Assembly (NCBI RefSeq): GCF_041435115.1
Contig: NZ_CP108046.1
Location: 3,658,001 to 3,722,000, forward strand
DNA length: 64,000 nt
Origin: Streptomyces sp. NBC_00289
Lineage (GTDB): Bacteria; Actinomycetota; Actinomycetes; Streptomycetales; Streptomycetaceae
Reading direction: 5' to 3'
Program-made: the position numbers and the translations under genes
The notes under the pieces: model-generated
What the model saw: the letters and a program-made list of their open reading frames with translations, nothing else
Told to the model about the DNA's origin: nothing
Database searches by the model: none
In this document: positions 1 to 9,566 of the stretch, piece by piece
Layout: each line of letters begins with the position of its first letter
How positions within the stretch are numbered: position 1 is the stretch's first letter

Positions 1-1
1 G

Positions 2-1093
2 ATCGGCGGCTTCCCGTACCGCAAGCTGCCCAACGCCCCCCGACAGGTCGGCGCCCTGCTGGACGCCAAGGCGGTGCACGGCGGGCGGCACGCCCGCAAC
101 CACCTGCTGAGCCTGGCCCAGCTGTCGGGCATCCCGGCCCGGCGGGTGGACGAGGTGCTGGGCGTGGTCGGGCTCCAGGACGTGGCCAGGAAGCGGTCCA
201 AGGGCTTCTCCCTCGGCATGGGCCAGCGGCTCGGCATCGCGGCCGCGCTGCTCGGCGACCCCCAGGTGCTGCTGTTCGACGAGCCGGTCAACGGCCTCGA
301 CCCCGAGGGCATCCTCTGGGTGCGGAACCTGATGAAGGCACTCGCGGCGGAGGGTCGGACCGTCTTCGTGTCCAGCCACCTCATGAGCGAGATGGCGCTG
401 ACCGCCGACCACCTGATCGTCATCGGGCGCGGGCAGCTGCTGTCCGACATGAGCATCCGGGACTTCATCTCGGCGAACTCCGCCGACTTCGCGCGCGTGC
501 GGACGCCCGACACCGACCCGCAGGTGCGCGAGAAGCTGGCGGGCGCCCTCACCGAGGCCGGCGGACACGTCATGCCGGAGCAGGACGGCGCGCTGCGTGT
601 CACGGGGCTGGCGCTGCCCCGCATCAGCGACGTCGCGTACGACTCCGGCGTACGGCTGTGGGAGCTGTCGCCGCACCAGGCCTCGCTGGAGGAGGCGTAC
701 ATGCGGATGACGCAGGGCGCCGTCGACTACCGCTCGACGATCGACCAGAAGGCCGGCCTGATGCAGCCGCTGCCGCCCGGCGCGCAGCCGCCGATGCCGG
801 TGCCGGGACAGGGCCAGCCGGGCTGGTACGCCCCGCCGCCGCCCCAGCAGGGCGGCCACCCCTTCACGATGCCCCAGGGTCAGCCCGTACCCCAGCAACC
901 GCCGGGGGCGCAGGGACAGCCGGCACAACCGCCGTCGGGCCCGTACGGCGCGCCCGGTGCCGCTCCCGGCGCGGGTCACCGGAACCCGTACGCGCAGCCG
1001 CCGGCCGCCCCCGCGCAGCCGCCCGCCGCCCCGGCTCCCGCCCAGGGCGCCGCCCCCGTCGCCGACCTGAACAAGCCCGAGGACGCCCGATGA
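2..1093 (+). CDS. ABC transporter ATP-binding protein (5' partial)
   Basis: ATPase subunit of an ABC exporter; the 5' end, including the Walker A motif, lies outside the window. The visible part has a degenerate signature (FSLGMGQR), Walker B with catalytic Glu (LLFDEP), a D-loop (GLDPEG) and the H-loop (SSHLMSE). The last ~120 residues are a Pro/Gln/Gly-rich low-complexity tail not found in the catalytic domain, probably a flexible cytoplasmic extension. The stop overlaps the start of the permease gene in an ATGA junction, so the two are translationally coupled subunits of one exporter. Substrate cannot be inferred. Confidence 0.93.
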   Translation: MGGFPYRKLPNAPRQVGALLDAKAVHGGRHARNHLLSLAQLSGIPARRVDEVLGVVGLQDVARKRSKGFSLGMGQRLGIAAALLGDPQVLLFDEPVNGLDPEGILWVRNLMKALAAEGRTVFVSSHLMSEMALTADHLIVIGRGQLLSDMSIRDFISANSADFARVRTPDTDPQVREKLAGALTEAGGHVMPEQDGALRVTGLALPRISDVAYDSGVRLWELSPHQASLEEAYMRMTQGAVDYRSTIDQKAGLMQPLPPGAQPPMPVPGQGQPGWYAPPPPQQGGHPFTMPQGQPVPQQPPGAQGQPAQPPSGPYGAPGAAPGAGHRNPYAQPPAAPAQPPAAPAPAQGAAPVADLNKPEDAR

Positions 1094-1962
1094 GCACCCC
1101 CCAGCCCCCGATGCAGCAGGGCGCACCCGCCTGGCAGGCGGCGCCCGGTCCCTCGTCGTACCCCACCTACACCTCGCCGATCCCGGTGGTGCGCACGCAC
1201 CTCGGGCACGCGCTCGCCTCGGAGTGGACGAAGATCAGGTCGGTGCGCTCCACGATGTGGACGCTCGGCGTGTTCGTCCTGCTCGTCGTCGGCATCGGGC
1301 TGCTGACCGGCGCGCTCGTCGGCTCCTCGAGTTCGGACCTGTCGGGCGAGAACCCGCTGTCGATGGGGTTCTTCGGGCTGCTGCTCGGCAGCATGTGCCT
1401 CATCACGCTCGGCGTGCTGACCACGGCCTCGGAATACGGCACCGGGATGATCCGCACCACGATGACCGCCTGCCCGACCCGCGGGCGGGTGCTGGCGGCG
1501 AAGTCGATCGTGTTCTTCGGGGTGGCGTTCGTGGTCACGCTGGCCGCCTCCTGCTTCGTCGCCCTGGTGCAGATCCCCCTGCTGGACGGCACCGGTGCCA
1601 AGGACCCCACGGGCCAGGAATGGCTGAAGGCCACGGTCGGCATCTCGCTCTACCTGGCGCTGCTCGGGCTGCTCTCGCTCATCGTCGGCTCGATCATCCG
1701 GCACTCGGCGGGCGCCATCACCATCATGATCGGCGCCGTGCTGGCCCCGCTGGTGATCGCGCTGTTCATGTTCTCGCAGTCGCTGGAGGACGTGCGTCAG
1801 GCCCTGTTCGAGTACTCGATCCCGAACCAGCTCAGCGTCTTCTACTCGAACTCGCTCACGGAGACGGGCCCGTCCGGCTGGGACCCCCTGTGGATCATCC
1901 TCGGGGCGACGGCCGTCGCGTTCGCCGGCGCGTACGCGCTGCTGGAGAAGCGGGACGTGTAG
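1090..1962 (+). CDS. ABC transporter permease (ABC-2 type)
   Basis: Membrane subunit partnered with the upstream ATPase. I chose the ATG inside the ATGA overlap; longer in-frame readings run antisense-like through the ATPase gene. The N-terminal ~35 residues are Pro/Gln-rich, like the partner's tail. An E-W-T-K-I-R-S segment precedes TM1, typical of ABC-2 permeases of the SCO/YhgE-like exporter group. About six hydrophobic segments follow, including a Gly-rich TM2/TM3 region with the S-E-Y-G-T-G-M-I-R loop. It ends on a charged EKRDV tail. Substrate unknown. Confidence 0.9.
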   Translation: MSTPQPPMQQGAPAWQAAPGPSSYPTYTSPIPVVRTHLGHALASEWTKIRSVRSTMWTLGVFVLLVVGIGLLTGALVGSSSSDLSGENPLSMGFFGLLLGSMCLITLGVLTTASEYGTGMIRTTMTACPTRGRVLAAKSIVFFGVAFVVTLAASCFVALVQIPLLDGTGAKDPTGQEWLKATVGISLYLALLGLLSLIVGSIIRHSAGAITIMIGAVLAPLVIALFMFSQSLEDVRQALFEYSIPNQLSVFYSNSLTETGPSGWDPLWIILGATAVAFAGAYALLEKRDV

Positions 1963-1978
1963 AGCCGGGAGACCGGCG

Positions 1979-2311
1979 TCAGAATCTGGGCGCGTTCCGG
2001 GACCGCTGCACCCTCGTGGTGCGGCGGTCCTTCGCGTTCCAGCACGCCTTGTGCCAGTGGCGGCGGTCGTCGACGCCGGAGTGCTCGGGCCAGGCGACGA
2101 CGTGCGGGACCCCGGAGGCGATCAGCTGGTCGCAGCCGGGGCAGCGGTAGGTCTTGCCCTGCGCACTGGCCCCCGCCACATGGCGCACGCTCCACTCCTC
2201 GCCCTGCCAGTCCTCGGTGGACTGCCAGCCCCCGTAGCGACCCGAGCGGTCGTCCTCGGCGCCACGGGCGGCCGGGGCGGCTTCCTTGGGTCGGTTGCGA
2301 CGCGGGGACAA
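1979..2311 (-). CDS. Small conserved Streptomyces protein with Cys/His cluster (often labelled ATP/GTP-binding protein)
   Basis: 110-residue basic protein. I start it at TTG 2311 because GAGGTG lies 4-5 bases upstream; a GTG at 2323 is the in-frame alternative and overlaps that ribosome site. A CPGCDQ knuckle and a later HWHKAC segment could form one zinc site (Cys-x2-Cys ... His/Cys). There is no P-loop, so the common 'ATP/GTP-binding' label is not supported by the sequence. The C-terminus is rich in Arg/Lys (KDRRTTRVQRSR), consistent with nucleic-acid contact. It stands alone, convergent with the ABC operon; function unknown. Confidence 0.8.
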   Translation of the reverse strand: MSPRRNRPKEAAPAARGAEDDRSGRYGGWQSTEDWQGEEWSVRHVAGASAQGKTYRCPGCDQLIASGVPHVVAWPEHSGVDDRRHWHKACWNAKDRRTTRVQRSRNAPRF

Positions 2312-2533
2312 GGGACACCTCACGGGGCTATACAGGATGCAGGGGCCACGTCCAGCCTACGCGGCACCGACAGGGGTAGGCGTAGGGGACCAACCCTCTC
2401 AAGTCACCCTCCCATGCGGCCCATTCTGCAGACAATCCGCAAATCTCTTCGCCAGGCCGTGTCCTCGGCACGTGTCAGACGGTTATGCCCGGTGGGGGAG
2501 CTCCGCGTCGGAGCCAAGGAAGCAGGAAAAGCA

Positions 2534-3562
2534 ATGCGCGTAGGAAGTTTCGTGTTGGCCGCCCAGTTCCCGGGGCAGGGCCAGGGGGAGGCGCTGCACC
2601 GCGCGGTCCGCACGGCCGAGGTGGCCGAGGAAGCGGGGCTCGACACGGTCTGGCTGGCCGAGCACCACTTCGTGCCGTACGGCACCTGTCCGTCGGCGAT
2701 CACTCTGGCAGCCCTGCTGCTCGGCCGCACCCGCCGGCTCCGGGTCGGCACCGCGGTCAGCGTGCTGCCCACCGTCCATCCGGTGGCCCTCGGCGAGCAG
2801 GCGGCGCTGCTGCACGTGACCAGCGGCGGGCGCTTCTCACTGGGCGTGGGACGCGGCGGCCCATGGGTCGACCTGGAGGTGTTCGGGGCGGGCCTGGAGG
2901 CGTACGAGAAGGACTTCCCGGAATCACTCGATCTGCTGGTGCGCTGGCTGCGCGAACCCTCGGTCGGGGCCGCCGGGAAACGCTTCGGATTTCGCGAAGT
3001 GCCGGTCGTACCAAGGCCGTCGGAGTCCCTCTCGGACATCGCGGGCCCCGAGGTCGTCGTCGCCTGCACCTCACCGGCGAGCGTGCGGCTCGCGGCCGAG
3101 CGCGGGCTGCCGATGCTGCTCGGCATGCACGTGGGGGACGAGGAGAAGGCCGAGATGGTAGCCCTGTGGCGCAGGCTCGCCCACGCGGCCGGGCGGCCGG
3201 CGGAGGAAGTCCTCGGCGCGGCCCACGTGTCGGCCGGCGTCTGCCAGATCGCCGACCGGCGCACGGACGCGGTCGAGACGCTGACGAAGGCCATGCCGGG
3301 CTGGCTCAAGCAGGGGCTGGAAGCCCATGTGACGGTGGACGGACGGCAGCGCTCGATGCGCGACCCGCTGGCGTACACCGAACTGCTCTGCGGGCTGCAC
3401 CCGGTGGGCACCCCGCGGTTGTGCGCCGACCGGCTCGCGGCGACCAGCGAGCGCACCGGCATCTCCCGCTTCGCGCTGCTCGTCGAGGGCTCCGGGGACC
3501 TGGCCGCCACCGAGGAGAACGTCCGGAGGCTGGGAGCCGAGGTGCTCCCCCACCTCGGCTGA
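2534..3562 (+). CDS. LLM-class flavin-dependent oxidoreductase
   Basis: 342-residue luciferase-like monooxygenase family protein, predicted to use reduced F420 or FMN in a TIM-barrel fold. The N-terminus has the family pattern: a first beta strand with FVLAAQFPGQ, then AEEAGLDTVWLAEHH, where the WLAEHHF motif lines the flavin pocket; L-R-V-G-T-A-V-S-V-L-P follows about 40 residues on, and VGRGGPW is the loop near the phosphate site. The ATG at 2534 is preceded by AGGAAAA. It is flanked by convergent or unrelated genes, so the substrate is unknown. Confidence 0.88.
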   Translation: MRVGSFVLAAQFPGQGQGEALHRAVRTAEVAEEAGLDTVWLAEHHFVPYGTCPSAITLAALLLGRTRRLRVGTAVSVLPTVHPVALGEQAALLHVTSGGRFSLGVGRGGPWVDLEVFGAGLEAYEKDFPESLDLLVRWLREPSVGAAGKRFGFREVPVVPRPSESLSDIAGPEVVVACTSPASVRLAAERGLPMLLGMHVGDEEKAEMVALWRRLAHAAGRPAEEVLGAAHVSAGVCQIADRRTDAVETLTKAMPGWLKQGLEAHVTVDGRQRSMRDPLAYTELLCGLHPVGTPRLCADRLAATSERTGISRFALLVEGSGDLAATEENVRRLGAEVLPHLG

Positions 3563-3579
3563 ATATGCCCCATGCAGGA

Positions 3580-3629
3580 TGCTTGCCGCCCCGGTACGAA
3601 TGCACCTCCCGCGTACGGAGCGGCAAGCA
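3580..3629. terminator. Possible bidirectional terminator between convergent genes
   Basis: A 10-base inverted repeat (TGCTTGCCGC / GCGGCAAGCA) with a 30-base loop lies between two convergent stop codons. The loop is long and there is no T run, so this is a tentative call. Confidence 0.35.
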
Positions 3630-3644
3630 AACGGGCCTTGGGCG

Positions 3645-4037
3645 TCAGCAGTCCCTGAACTCCGGCGACTGGTTGAGCAACTGGCTGCGTACCGAGGTGA
3701 AGCGGACCAGCGTCTCGTCGACCGAGGAGTCAGCAGGGAACACCGCCACCCGGTGGCAGTTCTGGAAGGCCAGTCGCACACCGAAATGCCGTTGCAGCGC
3801 ACCGCGTATCGCGTCACTCGCAAGTGCACGCAGCAGCTGACCGCGTGCCTGCTCGTCCGGCGGAGGCGTCTGGTTGTCGGCGAACTGTCCGCCGTCCACC
3901 TTCAGCTGAGCCACCAGGGAGCTGATCATCTCCCATGCGTAGGGCAGGGAGGTCCGGACGCAGTCGACGAATTCCGCTTCGTCGACCTCGCCTCGCTCGG
4001 CCTGTTCGAGTAGGGCCGGTGAGACGTCGAGCGACAT
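3645..4037 (-). CDS. SCO5389-family conserved protein
   Basis: 130-residue acidic protein of a family found widely in Streptomyces and named for the S. coelicolor member. The ATG at 4037 has a clear AGAGGAGAA ribosome site; longer readings lack one. The N-terminal half carries [23 protein letters not shown], which I read as a helical segment, followed by a helix with [16 protein letters not shown]; a Cys near the C-terminus (FQNCHRV) and a terminal Cys are present. No enzymatic motif is visible. It is transcribed away from nucS. Function unknown. Confidence 0.82.
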   Translation of the reverse strand: MSLDVSPALLEQAERGEVDEAEFVDCVRTSLPYAWEMISSLVAQLKVDGGQFADNQTPPPDEQARGQLLRALASDAIRGALQRHFGVRLAFQNCHRVAVFPADSSVDETLVRFTSVRSQLLNQSPEFRDC

Positions 4038-4345
4038 GGGTTCTCCTCTCGCACCCCCGACCAGCAGGGGTTGCCGGACAGATAAGGGAGGCCGCGATGC
4101 CGAACACGCTGAGTACACGTCTCGCGACCTCCCGTTTATACGGTAAGCAGCGGACGGTGGCCGCACCAGGAGAATGCGCACATAGGGCGTCCTCAATAGG
4201 CACACAATCGGCCACCAGTGAACAGGGGGTGACCCGGGTCTTCCAGGACAACAAGGACGGCCCAGCGAAGCCCGGTCGACAGGGGCGCCGGAAGTCCGGA
4301 GGGCGAATCGCGTGCACCCCGGCCCGTCGAGTAGCGTTGCCGACC

Positions 4346-5017
4346 ATGCGTCTCGTCATTGCCCGCTGCTCCGTCGACTACGCGGGCCGGCTCACCGCCC
4401 ACCTCCCCTCCGCGCCCCGCCTGATCCTGGTCAAGGCGGACGGAAGCGTCTCGATCCACGCGGACGACCGGGCCTACAAGCCCCTCAACTGGATGTCGCC
4501 GCCCTGCACCCTGAAGGAGGGCACCGGCGAGGAGGAAGGCGTCTGGACCGTCGTCAACAAGGCGGGCGAGAAGCTCATCATCACGATGGAGGAGGTCCTG
4601 CACGACTCCTCGCACGAACTGGGCGTCGATCCCGGCCTGATCAAGGACGGCGTGGAAGCGCACCTCCAGGAGCTCCTCGCCGACCGCATCGACACCCTCG
4701 GCGAGGGCTACACGCTCATCCGCCGCGAGTACATGACGGCGATCGGACCGGTCGACATCCTGTGCCGGGACGCGGAGGGGCGGACCGTCGCAGTGGAGAT
4801 CAAGCGGCGCGGCGAGATCGACGGCGTGGAGCAACTCACGCGCTATCTGGAGCTGTTGAACCGCGATCCCCATCTCGCGCCGGTCCGCGGGGTCTTCGCC
4901 GCGCAGGAGATCAAGCCGCAGGCCCGCGTCCTCGCCACGGACCGGGGCATCGGCTGCCAGGTCCTCGACTACAACGCGATGCGCGGCATCGAGGACGACA
5001 AGCTCCGCCTGTTCTGA
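4346..5017 (+). CDS. nucS: Endonuclease NucS (mismatch/branched DNA nuclease, DUF91)
   Basis: 223 residues, matching the usual NucS/EndoMS length. The N-terminal DNA-binding half begins [16 protein letters not shown]. The C-terminal half has the RecB-like nuclease core: a GYTLIRREY strand, G-P-V-D-I-L-C-R-D with the catalytic Asp, then [12 protein letters not shown] supplying the Glu-x-Lys pair, and a Q-L-T-R-Y-L helix. Actinobacteria lack MutS/MutL and use NucS for mismatch repair with the sliding clamp. No Shine-Dalgarno is seen; TAGCGT sits 8 bases before the ATG, so a leaderless transcript is possible. Confidence 0.95.
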   Translation: MRLVIARCSVDYAGRLTAHLPSAPRLILVKADGSVSIHADDRAYKPLNWMSPPCTLKEGTGEEEGVWTVVNKAGEKLIITMEEVLHDSSHELGVDPGLIKDGVEAHLQELLADRIDTLGEGYTLIRREYMTAIGPVDILCRDAEGRTVAVEIKRRGEIDGVEQLTRYLELLNRDPHLAPVRGVFAAQEIKPQARVLATDRGIGCQVLDYNAMRGIEDDKLRLF

Positions 5018-5047
5018 CCGCCGTTCCATGAGGTGCCACGACGACGA

Positions 5048-5076
5048 GGGCCGGGTCCGACACGCGGACCCGGCCC
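5048..5076. terminator. Intrinsic terminator between convergent nucS and the P-loop gene
   Basis: Perfect 12-base inverted repeat (GGGCCGGGTCCG / CGGACCCGGCCC) with a 5-base loop, followed on the plus strand by TTGTGTG. It lies between the nucS stop and the stop of the minus-strand neighbour and could serve both. Confidence 0.75.
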
Positions 5077-5094
5077 TTGTGTGTCGGGTGGGCG

Positions 5095-7659
5095 TCAGAT
5101 CACCGGGGACGAGCCGCTCGGCGTCGTCTGGTCGCCGCTCGTCGGGGCACTCGCCGAACTGCTCGTCGCCACGGGCGCGCTGGAGGAGGCGGGACGGCTG
5201 GCGGAGTCGGTGGTCGTGGGAGCCGTCGACGCGCTGCCGGACGGTGACGCGGTGTCGGAGGGCGTCGAGGAGGTCGACGTCGACGGGCTCGCGCTGCCCG
5301 ACGTGGACGCGGAGGGCTTTCCCGACGGTGACGACGACGGCTTGGGCGTGGTCGGCCGCGTAGGCGGCCTGGACGGCGAACTCGACGAGCCCCCCGACCC
5401 CCGCGTCCCGCTCGGGTCGTCCGACGGTCCCGCCGTCTCCACCGGCGTCGGATCGTCCGACGTGCCGAGGGTGCCGTCCGGGCCCGGGTCGGTCGGCCGG
5501 CTCGTCGCCGTACCGGTGTCGTCGGAGCCGTCGCCGTTGGTCGGCGCCGTGTCGGCGCCCAGGCTGTCGTCCCCGCTGCCCTGGCTGGCGGACGGGTTGA
5601 CGCCCACCTGGTCGGACGGGTTGTTCGCGTCGTTGTTGGAGGTGGCGCCGAGCGTCACCACCGTGCCCAGCACGGCCACGAGGAGCGCACCCGCGCCGGC
5701 CGCCACCAGGTTGCGCCGGGCATAGGCGCGGATGCCGGTCCGGCCCTTCGGCGAGCGCGACGCGGGCGGCGCGCTCGCCTGGTGGACGACCAGGGACGAG
5801 GTGTCGTCCCGGGCCGGGGGCCGCAGCGGCGGGAAGGGCGCCGGTGTTCCGCCGGGAGGCGATGCCGACTCGTCGTGGCGTGCCTCGGGCACCTCCTCGC
5901 CCGCGGTCGCGCCGAGGGCGAGCACCGCGCCGAGGCCGGCCGTCGTGCCGGAGCGGTCGGCGACCAGGGCGAGGGCGCGGCGGCTCGCGACGGTGCCGCG
6001 CTTGTCGGCGAGGGCGCCGCGCAGACCGACGGAGGTCTCCAGTTCGGTGCGGGCGAGGTCGAGTTGTCCGGCGCAGAGCGCGAGGACGCCCAGCTCGTGG
6101 TGGAAGTAGGCCTGCTCCGCGGCCTCTCCGGCGAGCCGGCTGGACTCGGCGCCGAGGCGCAGCGCCTGTTCCCAGGCGCTCCAGTCAAGCCCGGCGGCGA
6201 AGGCGGGCGCCGCGGTGCGGGCCAGCCGTACCGTGGCGCTCTCCTCCTCCTCGCCGGGCGCCGTGGTGGCCGGCACGAGCACGTCGAGGGCGGCGAGCAG
6301 GGCGTCCGACTCGGCGCACACGCGCTCCGGGCCCACCGAGGGGTGCCCGGCCCACCAGGTGTAGTGCTGGGCGGCCGTCAGGGCCCGGGCGTCGGCCTCG
6401 ACCGCGTATCCGGCGGCCTCCAGCTGGGTCTGCACGCCCGCGGCGAGCCGGTAGCGGGCGCCGACCGGGGAGACCAGTCCGCAGGCGGCCAGCTCGGCGA
6501 GCGCGGCGTCGGCGTGGGTGTCGCCGACGAGCGCGGGCAGGTGCGCCTGGTGCGGCACCTCTCCGCCGAGCGCGACGGCGAAGCGCAGGGTGGCGCGCGC
6601 CGAGGCGCTGAGCCGGGAGGCGAGCAGGGGGGCGGGCGCGGCGGCCTCGCCGAGGGAGGGCAGCGGGAGGGCGTCGCCGTCGTCGGCGTCCACGAGGGCG
6701 TCGGCCGCCGGCGCGTCCGCGAAGACGCCGAACTCGTCGACGGCGTTCGTGCCGGCCCGCACCTCGTCGCGCCGCCGCAGCAGGGCGCCGGCCTGGACGA
6801 AGCGCAGCGGCAGGCCCTCGGACTCGAACCAGAGGTCGCCGGCCCAGTTGGCCTCCTCCTCGGTGAGGACGCGGCCGACGGCGCGCTCCAGGAGTTCCAG
6901 GCCGTCGGCGCGGTCCAGTCCGCCGAGGAAGACCTCCTCGACGGCGGAGTCGGGGGACGGGGCGGGCACGTCCGGCGTCGTGGCGATCAGGAAGGCGCAC
7001 TCGGGCGTCGCCTCGATCAGCTCGTCGAGGGCCGCGCCGCCGAATTCGAGATCGTCGAGGACGACGACCGCGCCGACGTCCCGGAGGCAGGCGCGCAGGT
7101 CGTCCGGGCCCGGGCGGTACCGGGGGGCGTTGTGGACGGCGGCGAAGAGGTCGTGGAGCAGGTCGCTCGTGGTGCGGTGGAAACCGGTGAGGCGGACCAC
7201 GCCGTCGGGGGCGAGGTCCTCGCAGTCCTCGGCGACGACGTCGAGGAGGCTGGTGCGGCCGGAGCCGGCGGGACCGGTGAGGCGTACGGAGCGGCCGCGG
7301 GCGAGCAGGCGCACCAGCTGTTCGCGCTCGTCCTGGCGGGCCAGGAGGGGCAGCGCCGGCGGCGTGAGCCCGGGCGGGACGGGCGGCTTGGCGGCGCGGG
7401 CGACCTCGGCGCGTTCGGCGACCGTGAACTTCGGGGGCCGGCCGGGGCGCTCTCCCGGCGGGCAGTTCTCTATCTCGCTGCCGTCGACGGGGTTGACGGT
7501 GAGCAGGAAGTCACCGGCCACGAGCCGCACCGTGCGGGCCAGCGCGGGCGCGTGCTGACCGAAGTCCGATGTGAGGGATTCCCTGGGCTGGCGCTGACGT
7601 GGCGCTTCGCCGTCACCGTCGTGGCCGCGCTCCTCGGGTCCCCGGTTGTTCGGGTCCAT
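5095..7659 (-). CDS. Large P-loop-like ATP-binding protein with one TM helix and Ser/Thr/Pro-rich extracytoplasmic tail
   Basis: 854 residues from ATG 7659, which has GGGGGG about 10 bases upstream; a longer reading to 7758 lacks a ribosome site. Residues ~1-110 are a hydrophilic lead with a short conserved block (VRLVAGDFLLTVNPVDGSEI). An NB-ARC/STAND-like ATPase follows, with a degenerate P-loop GPAGSGRT (Arg135 where Lys is expected) and Walker B AVVVLDDLE. A helical-repeat region (TPR-like, ~390-590) leads to a single hydrophobic helix at ~650-674, then a 180-residue Ser/Thr/Pro tail, presumably outside the cell. Role unknown; a sensor or scaffold is a guess. Confidence 0.8.
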   Translation of the reverse strand: MDPNNRGPEERGHDGDGEAPRQRQPRESLTSDFGQHAPALARTVRLVAGDFLLTVNPVDGSEIENCPPGERPGRPPKFTVAERAEVARAAKPPVPPGLTPPALPLLARQDEREQLVRLLARGRSVRLTGPAGSGRTSLLDVVAEDCEDLAPDGVVRLTGFHRTTSDLLHDLFAAVHNAPRYRPGPDDLRACLRDVGAVVVLDDLEFGGAALDELIEATPECAFLIATTPDVPAPSPDSAVEEVFLGGLDRADGLELLERAVGRVLTEEEANWAGDLWFESEGLPLRFVQAGALLRRRDEVRAGTNAVDEFGVFADAPAADALVDADDGDALPLPSLGEAAAPAPLLASRLSASARATLRFAVALGGEVPHQAHLPALVGDTHADAALAELAACGLVSPVGARYRLAAGVQTQLEAAGYAVEADARALTAAQHYTWWAGHPSVGPERVCAESDALLAALDVLVPATTAPGEEEESATVRLARTAAPAFAAGLDWSAWEQALRLGAESSRLAGEAAEQAYFHHELGVLALCAGQLDLARTELETSVGLRGALADKRGTVASRRALALVADRSGTTAGLGAVLALGATAGEEVPEARHDESASPPGGTPAPFPPLRPPARDDTSSLVVHQASAPPASRSPKGRTGIRAYARRNLVAAGAGALLVAVLGTVVTLGATSNNDANNPSDQVGVNPSASQGSGDDSLGADTAPTNGDGSDDTGTATSRPTDPGPDGTLGTSDDPTPVETAGPSDDPSGTRGSGGSSSSPSRPPTRPTTPKPSSSPSGKPSASTSGSASPSTSTSSTPSDTASPSGSASTAPTTTDSASRPASSSAPVATSSSASAPTSGDQTTPSGSSPVI

Positions 7660-7917
7660 AGGTACAAGCCCCCCAAAAGCGTCGTGTGCCGAGCCCCTCC
7701 CGGCCTTGCCGCACACCGCGCTGTCGCTTCTGGTCCGGGCCCGCTCAAGGGTTGTCACGCAGCGGGCGACCGAACCTTAAACCTTTAGTCAGTATCTACG
7801 ACAGCCCGGGGTACCGCGCGGTCCGAGACGTCACAGTCTCATGAGGATTGCCCTCCCCGGATTCGCGGTGCTCCGCCCGGGTCTCCCGCGTCCGCCGTGC
7901 CACACCCGTGGCGCGTG

Positions 7918-8241
7918 TCACACGCGGGGCAGGGACTCCACGCCGATGCCGCCCTCGATCGCCAGGATCCGGTGCAGCCGGGTGGCCACCAGCAGACGCT
8001 GCATCTGCAGCGGTACGTCGCGCAGGACGAGCCGACGGCCGCAGCGGCCGGCCCGCCGGTGTGCTCCCATGATCACCCCGAGTCCGGTGGCGTCCCAGGA
8101 GTCCAGCTCGGACAGGTCGAGCACGAGATCGCCGACACCGTCGTCGACGGCCGAGTGCAGGACCGTACGGGCGTCCGCCGCGCTGCGGACGTCGAGGCGG
8201 CCCCCGACGACCAGCTCGACGTGGTCGCCCCTGATGAACAT
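7918..8241 (-). CDS. STAS-domain anti-sigma factor antagonist
   Basis: 107-residue single STAS domain, the fold of SpoIIAA/BldG/RsbV proteins that release sigma factors by binding anti-sigma kinases. The segment LDLSELDSWDATGLGVIMGA is the conserved strand-helix; the usual D-S-S-G phospho-acceptor reads D-A-T-G here, so Thr would be the acceptor. The ATG is preceded by GGGGAG at 7 bases. No anti-sigma kinase or sigma gene is adjacent, so partners are not revealed by context. Confidence 0.88.
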   Translation of the reverse strand: MFIRGDHVELVVGGRLDVRSAADARTVLHSAVDDGVGDLVLDLSELDSWDATGLGVIMGAHRRAGRCGRRLVLRDVPLQMQRLLVATRLHRILAIEGGIGVESLPRV

Positions 8242-8391
8242 ATGCGCTCCCCGTGAGTGCGTCCGTGCTCCGTGTCTGATGTCTTCGGTGATGCAACCTC
8301 TGACGGTGTGAGACCCTCAGAGGTTGCCGTCCGTGAGCGAACCGATACCCAATTCACCCGGGCGGGTGATACGCCCGAGGCACGTGCGGTT

Positions 8392-9240
8392 TCAGTGCTT
8401 GTAGAAGCCCTGCCCGCTCTTGCGTCCGATGTCACCGGCGTCAACCATCCGGCGCATCAGCTCCGGTGGCGCGAACTTCTCGTCCTGCGACTCGGTGTAG
8501 ATGTTGCTGGTGGCGTGCAGCAGGATGTCGACGCCGGTCAGGTCCGCCGTGGCCAGCGGGCCCATCGCGTGGCCGAAGCCCAGCTTGCAGGCGAGGTCGA
8601 TGTCCTCGGCGGTGGCGACACCGGACTCGTAGAGCTTGGTCGCCTCGACGACGAGCGCGGAGATGAGACGGGTGGTCACGAACCCGGCCACGTCCCGGTT
8701 GACGACGATGCAGGTCTTGCCGACCGACTCGGCGAACTCCCGTGCCGTGGCCAGGGTTTGGTCGCTGGTCTTGTAGCCGCGGACCAGCTCGACGAGCTGC
8801 ATCATCGGCACCGGCGAGAAGAAGTGCACGCCGACGACCCGCTCCGGGCGCTCGGTGGCCGCCGCGATCTTGGTGATCGGGATGGCGGAGGTGTTGGAGG
8901 CCAGCACGGCGTCCTCGCGCACGATCTTGTCGAGTGCGCGGAAGATCTCGTGCTTGACCTCCAGCTTCTCGAAGACCGCCTCGACGACGACGTCGGCGTC
9001 CGCGACGGCGTCCAGGTCGGTGGTCGCGGTGATCCGGGAGATGGCGGCGTCGGCGTCGTGCGCCTCCAGCCTGCCCTTGCTGACGAACCTGTCGTACGAG
9101 GCCTTGATGCCGTCGGTGCCGCGCGTCAGGGCCTCGTCGGTGACGTCACGCAGGACGACGTCCCAGCCCGCCTGCGCGGAGACCTGGGCGATACCGGAAC
9201 CCATGAGCCCGGCGCCGATGACGGCAAGCTTCCGTGCCAC
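8392..9240 (-). CDS. 3-hydroxyacyl-CoA / 3-hydroxybutyryl-CoA dehydrogenase
   Basis: 282 residues from GTG 9240, with AAAGGGGAG just upstream. NAD(H)-dependent oxidation of L-3-hydroxyacyl-CoA to 3-oxoacyl-CoA. The Rossmann motif GAGLMGSGIAQ is at residues ~9-19, the catalytic His is in GVHFFSPVPMMQLVE, and C-terminal domain motifs include NRDVAGFVTTRL and GFGHAMGPL. Length matches single-domain FadB2/Hbd enzymes rather than the long multifunctional FadB. Likely roles are fatty-acid oxidation or supply of butyryl units. Confidence 0.93.
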   Translation of the reverse strand: MARKLAVIGAGLMGSGIAQVSAQAGWDVVLRDVTDEALTRGTDGIKASYDRFVSKGRLEAHDADAAISRITATTDLDAVADADVVVEAVFEKLEVKHEIFRALDKIVREDAVLASNTSAIPITKIAAATERPERVVGVHFFSPVPMMQLVELVRGYKTSDQTLATAREFAESVGKTCIVVNRDVAGFVTTRLISALVVEATKLYESGVATAEDIDLACKLGFGHAMGPLATADLTGVDILLHATSNIYTESQDEKFAPPELMRRMVDAGDIGRKSGQGFYKH

Positions 9241-9566
9241 TGTGCGACTCCCCTTTGAACGCCTTACACACTGTTTACGTATGCCTCTTCGGCGGACACT
9301 AGCGCTCGTGCGGGGTCGTGTGACCGGGAAGTAATGCGCGTCACGTCTCATCTGACGGACGTCACACCGCCAGGCGTCATTGCACCCCTCGTACGGCCTA
9401 GTTGAGCACCTTTTCACTCAACAACTCCGCTATGTCACGGCGCAGCGGACCTGCCCGAAGTGACACTTCGTCCGGATTGCGCCCGTCGGCCGTCCGAGGT
9501 CCGGACAGTGCGGAGAGGCGGGCCCGCGCGTCGCCCGAACCGGCGCCTCGTCACTACGCTGACCCC

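Noticed and set aside
5782..7788. Long plus-strand open frame opposite the P-loop gene
   Set aside because: Shadow frame with Gly/Arg/Ala-only composition typical of high-GC DNA.
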